A stretch of DNA of 30,504 nt from Pelargonium nanum (GCA_036897485.1 JAYMTF010000765.1:1-30504), one strand, 5' to 3'; shown: positions 11,291-21,722, counted from the first letter of the stretch. Notes: a model not told the origin generated them from the sequence alone. A program made the numbers and translations.

Positions 11291-11402
11291 GTGAGGCATT
11301 TTGAATGGGGATTAGTTAGAGTGTGGTAAATCGGCTTAAAGGTGTCAACCGCAAGTTTGTGGGCCTGCTCAGAAACCCCATGGTTTAGACCGGAAAAAAG
11401 AG
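11291..11402 (+). mobile_element. SINE-like retroelement, copy B (5'-truncated)
   Basis: This stretch matches the 3' half of copies A and C: GATTAGTTAGAGTGTGGTAAA, then GGCTTAAAGGTGTCAACCGC, then CCCCATGGTTTAGACCGG and a short A-run. The tRNA-like head is absent, as expected from incomplete reverse transcription or later loss. It is about 390 bp downstream of the beta-CASP stop codon, in the same orientation as the other copies. Confidence 0.6.
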
Positions 11403-12030
11403 AGTACATGAACTCTTTAGATTTTCTGTAAATGATGACAGTGGTGGAGTGGTTTGTCATCAACCTCAGTTGTTGCATCAATAGTCAAAGCTCAAAAGAA
11501 TGGCTTTGCTGTTGTATGTTTATGTCAAGAACCTCCTCTCTGTCTGCATTGGGATGGAATGAAAGAGATGGAAGCATGTAACACTGTAATTTACTTGTGC
11601 CAAAATGGCTACTTTTTTATTACCAAAAAAGCTTGAGATAATAGAAAGTAGAGAATGAAATCACCTAAAAAAGCTTCATTTTCTATTAATTGAATATTCA
11701 AGTCCACAACACAAGCTTGAGATGAACACTTCTCTCTCTATAATTTCTAATCATCTCTATCTCAATCAAAAGAGGCAAGAATCCTAAATTATATCCTAAA
11801 CTATTTAGACTTCTTACAAAAAATCGAAAAGAACATTAAAAATTGAGCTAGTCGAAATGAACATGTCACGGGGTAACACCTGAAAGCGTCACGTCACACA
11901 TTGAATACATCTAAGAAATTTGCATGCAATTGAACACGTCCCGGCGTGATGCCATGATAAAAACAATTCGTTTATTTTCCTGTTACTCAATTTCTTCCCA
12001 ATATCTGATTTGACAAAAAAATTAGCTAAA
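11403..12030. other. Spacer without recognised genes
   Basis: AT-rich sequence with no credible coding frame. Bases 11630-11960 include two AAGCTTGAG-like stretches (near 11629 and 11713) and a TCTCTCTATAATTTC tract that may be old repeat debris, but no family is recognised. Confidence 0.4.
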
Positions 12031-12252
12031 TGCCCAAGGGTAGTAACACAATTAGCTACATAGACTGCGTGAGTAGGAAGAGCGTTTGCCCCGCTCAACA
12101 AACCATTGGGGAGAGATATGCGTTTTAACTATGACTTACCCTCAAATGAGAATTAGTTTGAGTGTGATAAAACGACTTAAAGACGTCAACCGCGAGTTTG
12201 CAGACCCGCTCAGGGACTTCATGGTTTAGACTGAAATTTTTTTTTTTTGGCT
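12031..12252 (+). mobile_element. SINE-like retroelement, copy C
   Basis: Collinear with copy A: GACTGCGTGAGTAGGAAGAG matches the head of A (GGCTGCGTAAGTGGGAAAAG), GCGTTTTAACTATGA matches the box B region, and GATAAAACGACTTAAAGACG plus GTCAACCGCGAGTTTGC match the body. It ends in ATGGTTTAGACTGAAA followed by a T-run to about 12248. The box A part is more diverged than in copy A. It ends about 180 bp before the ABCI10 start codon, so it may overlap that gene's promoter. Confidence 0.6.
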
Positions 12253-12433
12253 AAAACCTACCTAAACTCACAAAACTACAAATAAAACATTAAATATGAA
12301 AACAATTTTGGGAAACAATAGCTAAAAACATCATCTTTCTCGTTTCCCCAATTATAGACAACTCAACAGAAGAGAAGAGGCTGAGACTGTGCAGTTAAAT
12401 TAGTTTGTTTTTACTGAGTCTCACTACCGATTG

Positions 12434-14637
12434 ATGACTCAGTCTACTGCTCTCGCACGCGCCTCTCCTCTTCTTCTTCCTCCTCTTCACTCTACTCCTC
12501 CTGCCAGGTTCGAAACCCTAACAATCTTTTTTTTCTATATACATTTCTTGTGTTTCAGCTTGGCATCTCGTCAAACACGTTTCATATGCTGGTTAATGGT
12601 GTATTTATTTTCAGGGTTAGTGTTACTGAGGAGAGTATTGCTATTGAAGCTCGGAATCTGAATTACTCCATCAGAACCAGGCAGGGGACTCATGTTCCCA
12701 TTCTCAAGGACTGCTCGTTTCAGGTTCCTTGTGGCCAGTTGTGGATGCTTCTTGGCCCCAATGGCTGTGGTAAATCCACCCTTTTGAAGGTACATCTTGT
12801 TGCTCAGCTTCAATTTAGTAATGAATTGATTATCTGTAATTTTGTTCTATGACTATTGTGACCAATTAGAGTGTTAGCAATTGGGTTTGTGGCCTACATT
12901 GATTCTTCATTAGATTTTGGTTTCTTACCATAAATGTTATGTTTTTTGCTTCTGAACCTAACAGATATTAGCTGGACTTTTGAATCCAACAAATGGAACA
13001 ACATATGTGAGGAGGCCCAAGAGTTATGTTTTCCAAAATCCGGACCACCAGGTTCTTACCTTGTAATTTTCCTGTGTTTTACCTATTGTGTTTTTTAAGC
13101 CTATGGTTGCGGAAAAAAACAAATCATGATGGAATGTTAATGGAAATCCAGGCATTTAAATATGAACCTGGAGGACTTTTAGAATTTGAAATCTGAAATA
13201 AAGCATAGAGAGCATGATCTGTATAACCATGATTAGATCCTTCTTGCAATGAAGTGTTTTTAGTGGGTTTTCTGGGATTACAAGTAGTTGAAGTGAGGTA
13301 ACATGCTGCTGACTTTTGGTTAGAGTTTGACTAGAATGTTAGGCTTTTCTAGGTCAGTAGTGCGTACTGTAAAATTGAGCTCCTAACCCAAATGTGCTTT
13401 GCTTTGCATTCTCTATTGGGTTGTGATAATAGCCTCTATATGTGTTGTGGAATTAGCTGCATAAGTTGATGTGTTGCTGCTGTAATGTATTGTTAGGCAT
13501 CCAAACATAGAATGAGATTATTATACGCTCCTGAGCATATATGGGAGAAGATTCACAATCTATTCAATTCTCTGGATACTCCAGTCACACCGCAAAGGGA
13601 AAGCGATGTGCTGGCGGGGTGTGTTTGGATGGATTTTTTCAGGGTAAAATCCTTTGCCAGAAGAGTGTCGAGCTTTATCTTGCTGGTCAGGAATGAACTT
13701 TACAACACAGGGATACATTTGTTTCATTGTGATGATCTTATCATCCCTGTAGCTCTTTGGGGTGTTATGTTTTGTGCTTTACAATATATCGATTAGCTTC
13801 TCAAAACCCACCTGTGTTTGGTCAAGGAAAAGAATGAGAAGAAAATGGCGTCAACGTCAGAATTTATTTGTTACTTTTTATTGAAAAAGCTGTGTTCATA
13901 TTGTTTCTACTTTCCTATCCCTACTTCATGCAACACCTCTTATTACAGGTAGTGATGCCCACAGTAGAATCTGATGTGGCATTTGGCCTAGGCAAGTTTG
14001 ACCTGAGCATGGATGAAGTGAGTTCCCGGGTGTCGGAATCTCTGGATGCTGTCGGAATGCTTAATTACATAAAAGTAGGTTGCACATGCAATTTTCAGAT
14101 TATTACAACATATGTTAACACTTCAACTTTAACATTATGGATTGCTTACCGTGGTAATTATCAGAGGCCTATTCAAACCCTTAGTGGTGGTCAGAAACAA
14201 AGGGTTGCCATCGCTGGTGCATTAGCTGAAGCATGTAAAGTGTTGCTACTGGATGAGCTCACGACATTCTTGGATGAAAGTGACCAGGTATTGTTACTCG
14301 TGAACGATACTGATTGCGTTGTTTTAGATCACTAACATTTGGTTTTTGCGTTGGAAGTGAGTATATTATCAATTCCTTAACAAAATAAACTTTCCAAACA
14401 ATATTACATTGTTGGCAACTTGATCAGATTGGAGTGATCAAAGCAGTGAAGAACTCTATGAAGAAATCTCCAGAAGTTACGGCATTATGGGTGACCCATC
14501 GTTTGGAAGAACTTGAGTATGCAGATGGAGCAGTATATATGGAAGACGGGAAAGTTGTTAGGCATGGTGATTCTGCGAGTATAGCAGATTTCATCAAAGC
14601 CAAGCAATCATCGTATATTGACCAGATTAATTCTTGA
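12434..14637 (+). CDS. ABCI10: Plastid ECF-type ABC transporter ATPase, ABC transporter I family member 10
   Basis: ATP-binding subunit of a prokaryote-type energy-coupling factor transporter in the chloroplast envelope; Arabidopsis ABCI10 is essential in embryos and works with ABCI11 and ABCI12, with a role proposed in plastid metal balance. Coding exons: 12434-12507, 12615-12789, 12965-13051, 13949-14074, 14165-14287, 14428-14637; 264 aa (Arabidopsis about 271). Residues 1 to about 30 are rich in Ser, Thr, Ala, Leu and Pro with almost no acids, as in a transit peptide. Then Walker A GPNGCGKST (72-80), Q-loop FQNPDHQ with Q107, signature LSGGQ (160-164), Walker B LLLDE (D184, E185) and H-loop H219. 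The spacing and FQNPDHQ are typical of EcfA-type ATPases. The C-terminus AKQSSYIDQI matches the family. All catalytic parts are present. Confidence 0.93.
13512..13796 (+). other. Open frame of 94 codons inside ABCI10 intron 3, unrecognised
   Basis: Intron 3 (13052-13948, 897 bp) is far longer than its neighbours and contains an ATG-initiated frame open for 94 codons, with stretches such as PEHIWEKIHNLFNSLD and a hydrophobic end. The local base composition (13500-13800) is less AT-rich than the rest of the intron. No family is recognised. It may be a fragment of a mobile element or a captured gene piece, or chance; I do not claim a real gene. Confidence 0.25.
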
Positions 14638-15400
14638 AGATGTTAAATAATTTTTACGTCTTCATGCACTACTTTTCCCTTTGTGGTCCATTTTGCTTTA
14701 AAGAAGCTGTTTCTATACAGAAAATAACATGTAGGATCGTTTCTGGAGAAAAAAAGACTGCCATTTGTGCATTCAACTTCCGAGAATATAAATATAAAAG
14801 AAGATTTGAATTCTAGAACGTTTGGCAGGCGAATCTATGAGAAGCTGCTAATTCAGCCGTAATTCTTTTTGGATCCTATCTTGATTTATCTCATTGTGCG
14901 GTCTCTAAGAAGTCGAGGTAGTTCCCAGTTCACATAGTACTGAAAGTATTGGGCATAGGTTTCTTATTAGGATGTGAGTCTTTGGGTGACAATAACTAAA
15001 TGTAAGAAGGGGTTCTTCGAAACTTGGTGAAGTAGGAATCAGTGAGATCCTAGTAAATTTGGCTAAATATAGATGTGTTCCTAGTAAGAAATAAAGTTTA
15101 TGGAAGGTGAAGAAGCTCCATGTTAGTAGGAGTTTGGCAAGTATAAGAGTTGGCTACAATGATGGGTGATATGTAAAAAAGTTCCTTCGAATAATATTTT
15201 CGTTGAGATGCAAATGAAAATGGCTAGTATGAAGCATAAGAAAGTACATGCAAAAGTCTCTAGAAGTGCCTAAAATGTTTTGAAAAGTATAGACGATGAG
15301 GACCCTAAAAGAGAGTGGAGCATGGGTGCCTCGTGGTCCTAAAGCAACTCATGGGAGTCACGTGCCAAGGTGGCGTGTGAAGGCGAGTCTTGTGCCCCCT
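14638..15400. other. ABCI10 3' UTR and spacer
   Basis: AATATAAATATAAAAG near 14785 is a possible poly(A) region for ABCI10. Bases 14880-15360 contain short purine-rich runs (AAGAAGTCGAGG, GGTGAAGAAGC) and look like old repeat sequence leading into the GC-rich block. No gene is recognised. Confidence 0.4.
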
Positions 15401-15401
15401 C

Positions 15402-15745
15402 GAGAGCCAAGACGGGTGTGCTCCCCGCGAGAGAAGGGTTCTTATCCATAATCATATCTGGCCTCAATGGTACTTGGAGGGATTATTCCCCCCTCAAATC
15501 CCATGCTCACTCCGTTCGCGAGCCTTGGAGGGTGAGCTCGCGACGAGTGGGCTCCTTGGCCACGACAGTGGCGACCTTTAATAGCACGTGGAGGGCAAGA
15601 TCTCCACTCTCATGGTCATGGCTAAGGACCCCTCCATCATCGAGCCTTGATTCCACATGGAGGGTGTGTTTCCCACGAGTGAGGGGTCCTTAGCCATGAC
15701 CATGGCAGCCCTCAATGCACGTGAAGGGCAAGATCCCCATTGACG
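15402..15745. repeat. GC-rich degenerate tandem repeat, three units
   Basis: Three head-to-tail units can be aligned at roughly 15402-15495, 15517-15606 and 15640-15740. Each runs: GAGCC, then GGGTG, then a CGAG(T/A)G-like box, then GG(G/C)T(C/T)CTT(A/G), then a CA-rich centre, then CTCAATG or a variant, then a (C/T)ACxTGGAGGG-like box, and ends in AAGATCCCC or a variant. Identity between units is modest. The block is strikingly GC-rich against AT-rich flanks. Open frames in it are by-products of the composition. Confidence 0.55.
15611..15704. repeat. Perfect 24-bp inverted repeat (hairpin, 46-nt loop)
   Basis: Bases 15611-15634 (starting CATGGTCATGGC, ending GACCCCTC) are the exact reverse complement of 15681-15704. 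The loop is 46 nt. It lies within the third unit of the GC-rich tandem repeat. A transcript through it would form a stable stem on either strand; no transcription evidence is available. Confidence 0.9.
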
Positions 15746-15886
15746 TGCCCTAGGGCCCACAGCCATGGGTTAGATCAATAACCTTCAAACTAAATAATGT
15801 ATCCACAGTCGGCATTTAGAAAAATCTAGCCTTTTAGCAAAAAGATAACACTGACATGAATAAATTTAATTTTGAGTGAGATGATT

Positions 15887-15892
15887 TTTATT
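15887..15892 (-). terminator. Candidate poly(A) signal of RPF1
   Basis: AATAAA on the minus strand (TTTATT on plus) lies about 245 nt past the RPF1 stop codon at 16138, a usual 3' UTR length for plants. No gene is seen between here and the GC-rich repeat block. Confidence 0.45.
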
Positions 15893-16137
15893 GATTATAG
15901 GAACCACTAATTTTCATTACAGCAACAAAACCCCCTATTAGGCTATTACAGAATAAACAGGTCAAACTGATTGGAGAAAATAATCAATAAGGGTAAAACA
16001 GTAGGAGTTGGCATCTCCAAATACCGAGTAAAAACTGATATGGATCTCTATATTCTGCTTCTTATTGTGCAATACAATTCTTCTGTTTACCAATTGCCAC
16101 TGCCAAAGAAACTTTGAAAATATTCGGCTGAAGCAAC

Positions 16138-19100
16138 TCACAGGAAAAACCTTCTTCGGCTGGTGTCCATCTCCGGCTAAATGGATAAAAAAAATGGAAG
16201 CAGTGAGTAATCAATGTTGAGAAACTTTTGGTAAGCTTGAGAGTACAAAAGTTCATCACATCACTGTAGGCAATAGCAAGCCAGTTTGGTTGAGAAATAA
16301 ACTTACCTTGTGAACCCACTCATATTCCCCTCCTTTGGTGTCAAATGTTCCATGCTGCAAGCTGATCAGCTTTAGCGTGAAACGAGGGCCACACTCCTGT
16401 ATATTTAGAATAGAAATGTAGAGTTTACTATACAGTTGGAAACATGGGATAACAATGACCAGAAAAACAAAATCATTTGAAATGACTGATCATAGTATCA
16501 AAAAGTAGTTCAGCATCAATTCGATACAATTCACTTTATGGGTTGCCTCATTAATTGGATGACCAAAACAATGACACTAAAGCATGAAACAATTTTTTGT
16601 ATAGGACAGAAAAGGTGCTATAATTTCACTAGTTTAAAGTTAAAAATTTATCCAAAGTTCTAGAGATCATTAAAGCAAAATGTTGGTTTCAAATGAAGTC
16701 AAGGTTTCAACTCTAGCACTAACCATAATAGACAGAAATAAGCTAAAAAAATAATTGGAAAAGATCCAGAGATCTAACTTAGAACAGTAAATAAATTAGA
16801 GTCCATTAACCTGAAGGCGGACAATTTTCTCCTCAGCAGTCCTCTCATTCTTGACTTCCTTAGCCTTTTTACCTTTTGAGTCACTCTGTTTACTTTCTTT
16901 GGTTTCAAAAATATACCTAAACAAATCAAAAGAATGCATACAAGTCAAACAAAACCTCATTACAGGTATCACAATTTTCAGTTGAGTAGCTTATGATTGC
17001 TATAGACATACCTATGGTGTCGGAAGAATATAAAATCTCTTTGATTATGGAAAGTTACAACTCGACGACCACGAAAATTTGGATCTTGTGGGAAAAGTGA
17101 TTGTATTAATCTAGAATAAACAAAGACAAGAAACAATTATAAAGAGGAAACCTCATAATCATTCACATGTGCAGCTGCAATATGAAAAATAAATGCATTA
17201 AATCCAGTTGAAAGTAATAATGTAATATATAAGTTTTAAAGTCATGGCGACAAGCATATTAATCTGAGCAGACATTCTGGCAACAAGCATGAGCAGACAT
17301 CCCTAAAAATATCAATATCTTCAAAATTACTGAATATAAAAAAAGAACTTACCTCCCAACACGATGACCAAGGCGTGTTGTAAAGTTATTTAAAACTAGC
17401 TCAGGTTCATGTCCGGTTGGATTTCCATGGTTCTGGATCCACAGGGAGAAAAGCAATAAATAGAAAATCAGAATTTATTCTACCTAAATAATAACTATCA
17501 ATTAACTGAAAATCAACATGCTAAAATATATAAAGCTCAGTGTATATCTTCCTAGTTCCTTCATAAAGATGGAGACTAATGATATTTCAAAATTTACAAT
17601 TTACAAAGAATCCTTCCCAATGAAAAAATAGGTACGGTTAACTTTTTAATTATAAAAAAAAGGATGAACTCAAAACGGGAATTGCTGCAAAACCAATAAT
17701 AGCTTGATGATGCATTAATCCGACCAAATTATCTTGTAGTTTTCGATCCCTCGTTAAAGAAAAGAAAAAGTGACATGTTTAACTTTCAGTGAGAAAGAAA
17801 TTTGAACATATCTAGTATTTCCAAACACAGGTGTTACTTAAATATTAAATGTCAATCAACAATGAACAAACCTTGATATCTTTGCGTAGAACAAGCCTTG
17901 AAAGCTTGAAATGGGCAGTAGGTCCATTAGGTACACCAATGATTAGTAGAGCATCTATAAGACAACAAAAGTAAATGGCAAATAAGCAATAGCATTGTGA
18001 AAAAAAGGAGTGCTGGAATTTTAAAATAGAAAATACTAGATTTTACTTTCATCAACATATTAGAAAGTTATAAGCTCAATCAATATACAAGAGACAAGGA
18101 CAATGAAGCCCAAGAGCACTGTGAGCCATGAGTTAGCAAGATGAATACCGACCTGGTTCCCTGCGATTGGTATGAACAACTATAACAGAAGTGAAGTCCT
18201 TTTTATTCGCATATTCCACAATCTGGAAAAAGTAAAAGGGAACAAAGAAACTATTAACCTGTATGGTATCAATGTTTGCTATGGGATGAGATATTAAGAA
18301 TATCATAATTTATAGGATTTCTTGATTATGCCTTATTTAGAATGACTTAATTGTTCCCTTAGATTAGCTTTAGACTTGTCTATTTCGTATTTGAATATTA
18401 GTCAACTCTTGTAATGCCTCTACCACCAAAACACATCAATAGAACGTATATTTTCAAAGTTCTATATGGTATCAGAGCCTTCTTGTTCTTTAAAGTCTCA
18501 TAGTCTTCTGCTGCCAAACACAGTGATCTATTTACATTGCACTGGTGTTGAGATTTTTTTTTTAATGATTCTATATAAAAAAAAAAGTACAAGACAAGAA
18601 ATGTAGACATCCCTTGACATTGAGAAAAACCCTAGACATGTCTCATTGTTGTTTCTAGCTGTCAGCATCTAATTTGAGGTTTGTTCAATATAAAGTCTAG
18701 ACCATATGATTTTGCAGTTATTTTCATAACCACGATAGGGTGGTTAGAGAGCTCCAATCGGTCAATTCATGCGACAGTGTCAACAAAATTCAATAGACAT
18801 GCCAGACTTCTCCTATTTGTATTTTCAGGACATCTTTTGTCTCACATTTTAGTTTTTTTTTCACATACTCAATTTATTCGGTGGCACATTGAGTTTGAGG
18901 AAGAATGTTAAAAAAGTTCGAATTTTGTGATTTATGGGGTTTCTAGATTACACCTTATTTAGAATAGCTTAATTGTTCTCATAGATAAAGCCTCACAATA
19001 TGTCTTTTCTATTAGAATGTTAGTCAACACTTGAAATGCTTAATATTCAAGGCTTTCTTTTTTACAAAAAAAACATAACAATATTTTCATATTTTTAAGC

Positions 19101-21566
19101 CATGTAATAAGAAAGGGACAATAACCAACACCTTTTTCAAGTCATAAGTTCCTCTCTTGTAGTAATGTGCATTTGGGATCACCGAAAGAAGTTCTGATAT
19201 AAAAGCAGGTCCCCTCTGCATGCCAAAAAATAAAGATAACCTAACATATTAGCAAAGAATTAGGCCAAAGAAAATTTCAACAAGGCATTTCAGTCATCTT
19301 AAGTAGAGGAGTGCTCGAGTGTCTAGTCGTATGACTACAAAACATGTTGCAATGAGCACATACTGTAGAATTGAAACGACAAGTGGTGATTAATATCTTT
19401 GGAGTCTGCTCCCGCTTCAAAACTGCACTAAATTCATCTGCATCATTTCCTGCAAATAGCTGCAAAACACACACACAATTAATGGGTCAGCTACTACCAA
19501 ATACATATTACGTTCAAGGTATGACTTAAGACTCAAGATCAACTGTTATTTTGATGCAAATAAACTATCTACTTTTGATGATAAACTATTCAGTCTACAA
19601 CTCAAATCCCTCAATGCAAAGAACTATTTCTACCATACCTCAATAACTTTAAATTTCTTTTGTCCCTCAGCGTAAAATATTAACATGCAAACAAATTGTA
19701 GATACTCCACCTTCTCAAGCTCACAATTTAGTCCCAGTTTCTCACATAATATATACATACTATAAGTAAAAAGAGTTCTATGAATTATTTTGTTATCCAA
19801 TTTATAAGTTTCTCAATATAAGCAACCAAGAGAAAAAAAAATCGTATTCAGTATTATCAAGCTGGGCAAATAATAAAAATAAAAAATAATTGGAAGCTAG
19901 AAGAACTCAATTTACTTTGCTGTGCATCTCTCCCTCTCTCTGTAGTCCTTGTAAATGTAACTCTCTCATCTTAACTCTTAAGTTTTAGTCTTTTACCACT
20001 GGAAAAGTAAACATTCCGTCTCATGTTTGTTTATGGACTTCAGCTACAAAATGCCATTTTTGAAAATGATTTATAAAAAAAATTGGAGTATCCCACAGTC
20101 AAAGTGTGAAGTTAACAACCACTTCATAAACTGATTGTGCCATCCACCTACTAGCTTAGCCTTATAGTAAAATTTGGCATGGTATCAAAGCTGATTTGGT
20201 CTTCAGCCTATGTGGCCCGTTTGAGTTGCCTCCATGTTAAATCTTGGTCTACGAGCAGGATTTATGCTGTCCGACGTGCAAGTCAGGGGTGGTTGTTGAA
20301 GTATCACATATTGAAAGAGTGAAGTTAATAAGTTGTCTTACACCTAATCGCTTAGGTTTCTAGGACTAGGTTAAAGTAAAGTTCAATTTTTTTTATTTAT
20401 TTAAAAAAAAAACTAAATTTCCTCTCCAAAGAATGAGAAATCTTGTCTTAGAGAAAGGAGCCAAGCGCTATCACTTCAATTACCGAATGTAATTACATAT
20501 TATGACTTATGAGTAACATCAATCACATAAAAATATGCCTAGCAGGCCACTTTGTCAGTTCATTTTTATTAGGTACTCGATACCATCTCTCATCCTATGA
20601 TGCTCAACTCATCCAATTCTCTTTCCCAAATATCTTCCTCATCTGTCAGCTACCATATAAACGTATGACTTTGATTTACTCTTCTACAAATATAGTTCTC
20701 AATAGTACCTTGGAGTCCCCGATCCAACGTGTCATTAAGTAAAAGACTTGTTTGTTGCACCATTAACAGAATATTCTAACAAATATAGATCAGGCAAGTA
20801 AGTAATATGGGTCCATTAAAAACAAGTAAGTCTTACAATATCAGCCTATTCTACTATCAATAACCACTTCAAAGAAAGCATATTCAAAGGCTAAACCATC
20901 AGGGAACAGAAAGATGCTTCTCAGCAGCAAAGATGTAATCAAATGTAATGTCAATAAATTACGAGCTAATGGTATAGATAATTGAACTGTATCTCATTGT
21001 TCTTGCAAAGCAGCAAGCTTCGCGTAATCACTTCAGATTGTGAAAAAACAGCCAATATTTTCTTATTAGAATTCTGTTGTAATAACAGTAAGATCACAAA
21101 AGTAATGCATGAAGCCAATGAATATGATCATATAAGTAGTAAAATTTCAAGTTTGCTACACAACGAACCTCTTCATCATCTGGCTTGCAGATAGTCTCAT
21201 CAAGCTCCCTGGTGTTCTCAATCGTCTTCGGAACACTCCTCGCCGGAGGCTGCAGAAAATGCCAATTAAATCAACCTCAATACAATGAGTCCACAACAAC
21301 GCAATTCAATTCTCAAAGAAACTAAACAGTACCTCCTCTCCGAGCTCGAGTGCACGCTTCTCGGCGGCGTCACGGGCCTTGGCTTTTTTACGCTTCTCGA
21401 GCTTCTTCTCTTGCTTGATCTTCGCGTGCACAGCTGACCTCTTCTCCTTGTTCTTTATCATTGACGGCAGAATTTCCTTCTTCGACTTCTTGACGGCCGC
21501 CGGCAACCGTACATCGTCGCCGTCGCCTTCTTCGCCGCCGTCGCTCTTCTTTCTCTTGAACCCCAT
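16138..21566 (-). CDS. RPF1: Ribosome production factor 1 homologue (Brix domain; MEE49-like)
   Basis: Nucleolar assembly factor for the large (60S) ribosomal subunit, needed in pre-rRNA processing; the Arabidopsis relative is MEE49 (embryo arrest). Coding exons in transcript order: 21566-21333, 21249-21169, 19459-19364, 19215-19132, 18222-18153, 17954-17872, 17432-17353, 17110-17012, 16916-16811, 16396-16307, 16176-16138; 353 aa with all junctions in frame. The start MGFKRKKSD fits the family; an upstream in-frame Met (21692) gives a non-conserved extension and lies among promoter motifs. Residues 1-80 are very basic and lysine-rich (nucleolar signals). The Brix domain follows from about 110 to 340: [51 protein letters not shown], then [20 protein letters not shown] (255-274), and GPRFTLKLI near the end. 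The C-terminus SRRRFFL is typical. Introns 2 and 4 hold LTR elements. Confidence 0.93.
18291..19100 (+). mobile_element. Short old LTR retrotransposon (Copia-like ends) in RPF1 intron 4
   Basis: Two direct repeats about 170-195 bp long, at about 18292-18464 and 18906-19100, share blocks such as CCTTATTTAGAAT, CTTAATTGTTC and TAGTCAAC. A primer binding site complementary to initiator tRNA-Met, TGGTATCAGAGC, follows the first LTR at 18467-18478. A purine-rich tract (TTTGAGGAAGAA) ends just before the second LTR, which opens TGTTA, as in many plant Copia elements. The interior is only about 440 bp, too small for gag-pol, so this is a non-autonomous or internally reduced element. LTRs are roughly three-quarters identical, so it is old. 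It lies antisense to RPF1. Confidence 0.75.
19460..20080. other. RPF1 intron 2, 3' part
   Basis: AT-rich intron sequence between exon 3 and the TRIM-like element; nothing recognised. The remaining 5' part of the intron (20386-21168) is likewise empty of recognisable features. Confidence 0.5.
20081..20385 (+). mobile_element. TRIM-like miniature LTR element in RPF1 intron 2
   Basis: Two short direct repeats at about 20081-20179 and 20294-20385 share blocks such as GTGAAGTTAA and end in TTGGCA or GTTCA. TGGTATCAAAGC at 20180-20191 is one base off the initiator tRNA-Met primer site and directly abuts the first repeat. AGTCAGGGGTGG precedes the second repeat as a purine-rich tract. The whole is about 305 bp with an interior of about 115 bp and no coding capacity, the build of a terminal-repeat retrotransposon in miniature. 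The repeats are well diverged, so it is an old fossil. No clear target duplication. Confidence 0.6.
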
Positions 21567-21641
21567 TTTTGTATTTTCAGTGTTTACAGCTACTCTGCGA
21601 GTTCTCTTTCTCTTCTCTTCGACCAGTGACTGGTCTGTGAT

Positions 21642-21722
21642 AAACCCTAGAAGGAGACCAAGATTGTTAGGTCCAATTTGGGCTTTGTTCATTAATGGCC
21701 CATCTGTTAGAAGCCCGGCCCA
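21642..21722 (-). promoter_or_regulatory. Telo-box and site II motifs in the RPF1 promoter
   Basis: A telo-box AAACCCTA is at 21642-21649, about 76 bp upstream of the RPF1 start codon. Three site II motifs (TGGGCY or its complement) follow further upstream at 21679-21684, 21697-21702 and 21717-21722. This pairing is a known signature of Arabidopsis ribosomal-protein and ribosome-assembly genes and links them to growth, with TCP factors binding site II. It fits the role of RPF1 well. Confidence 0.75.

Noticed and set aside
12559-12591. A possible 33-nt extra exon in ABCI10 between exons 1 and 2
   Set aside because: It keeps the frame, but the following intron would be only 23 nt, too short for plant splicing; the direct join 12507 to 12615 works.
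15402-15745. CRISPR-like array
   Set aside because: Plant nuclear context, long diverged units and no short identical repeats with spacers.
15370-15766. Open frames on both strands in the GC-rich block
   Set aside because: They arise from high GC content and the tandem repeat; translations are compositionally odd and match no family.
20081-20385. Cassandra-type element (5S rRNA in the LTR)
   Set aside because: No 5S internal promoter sequence is visible in the repeats, so only a generic TRIM-like call is made.
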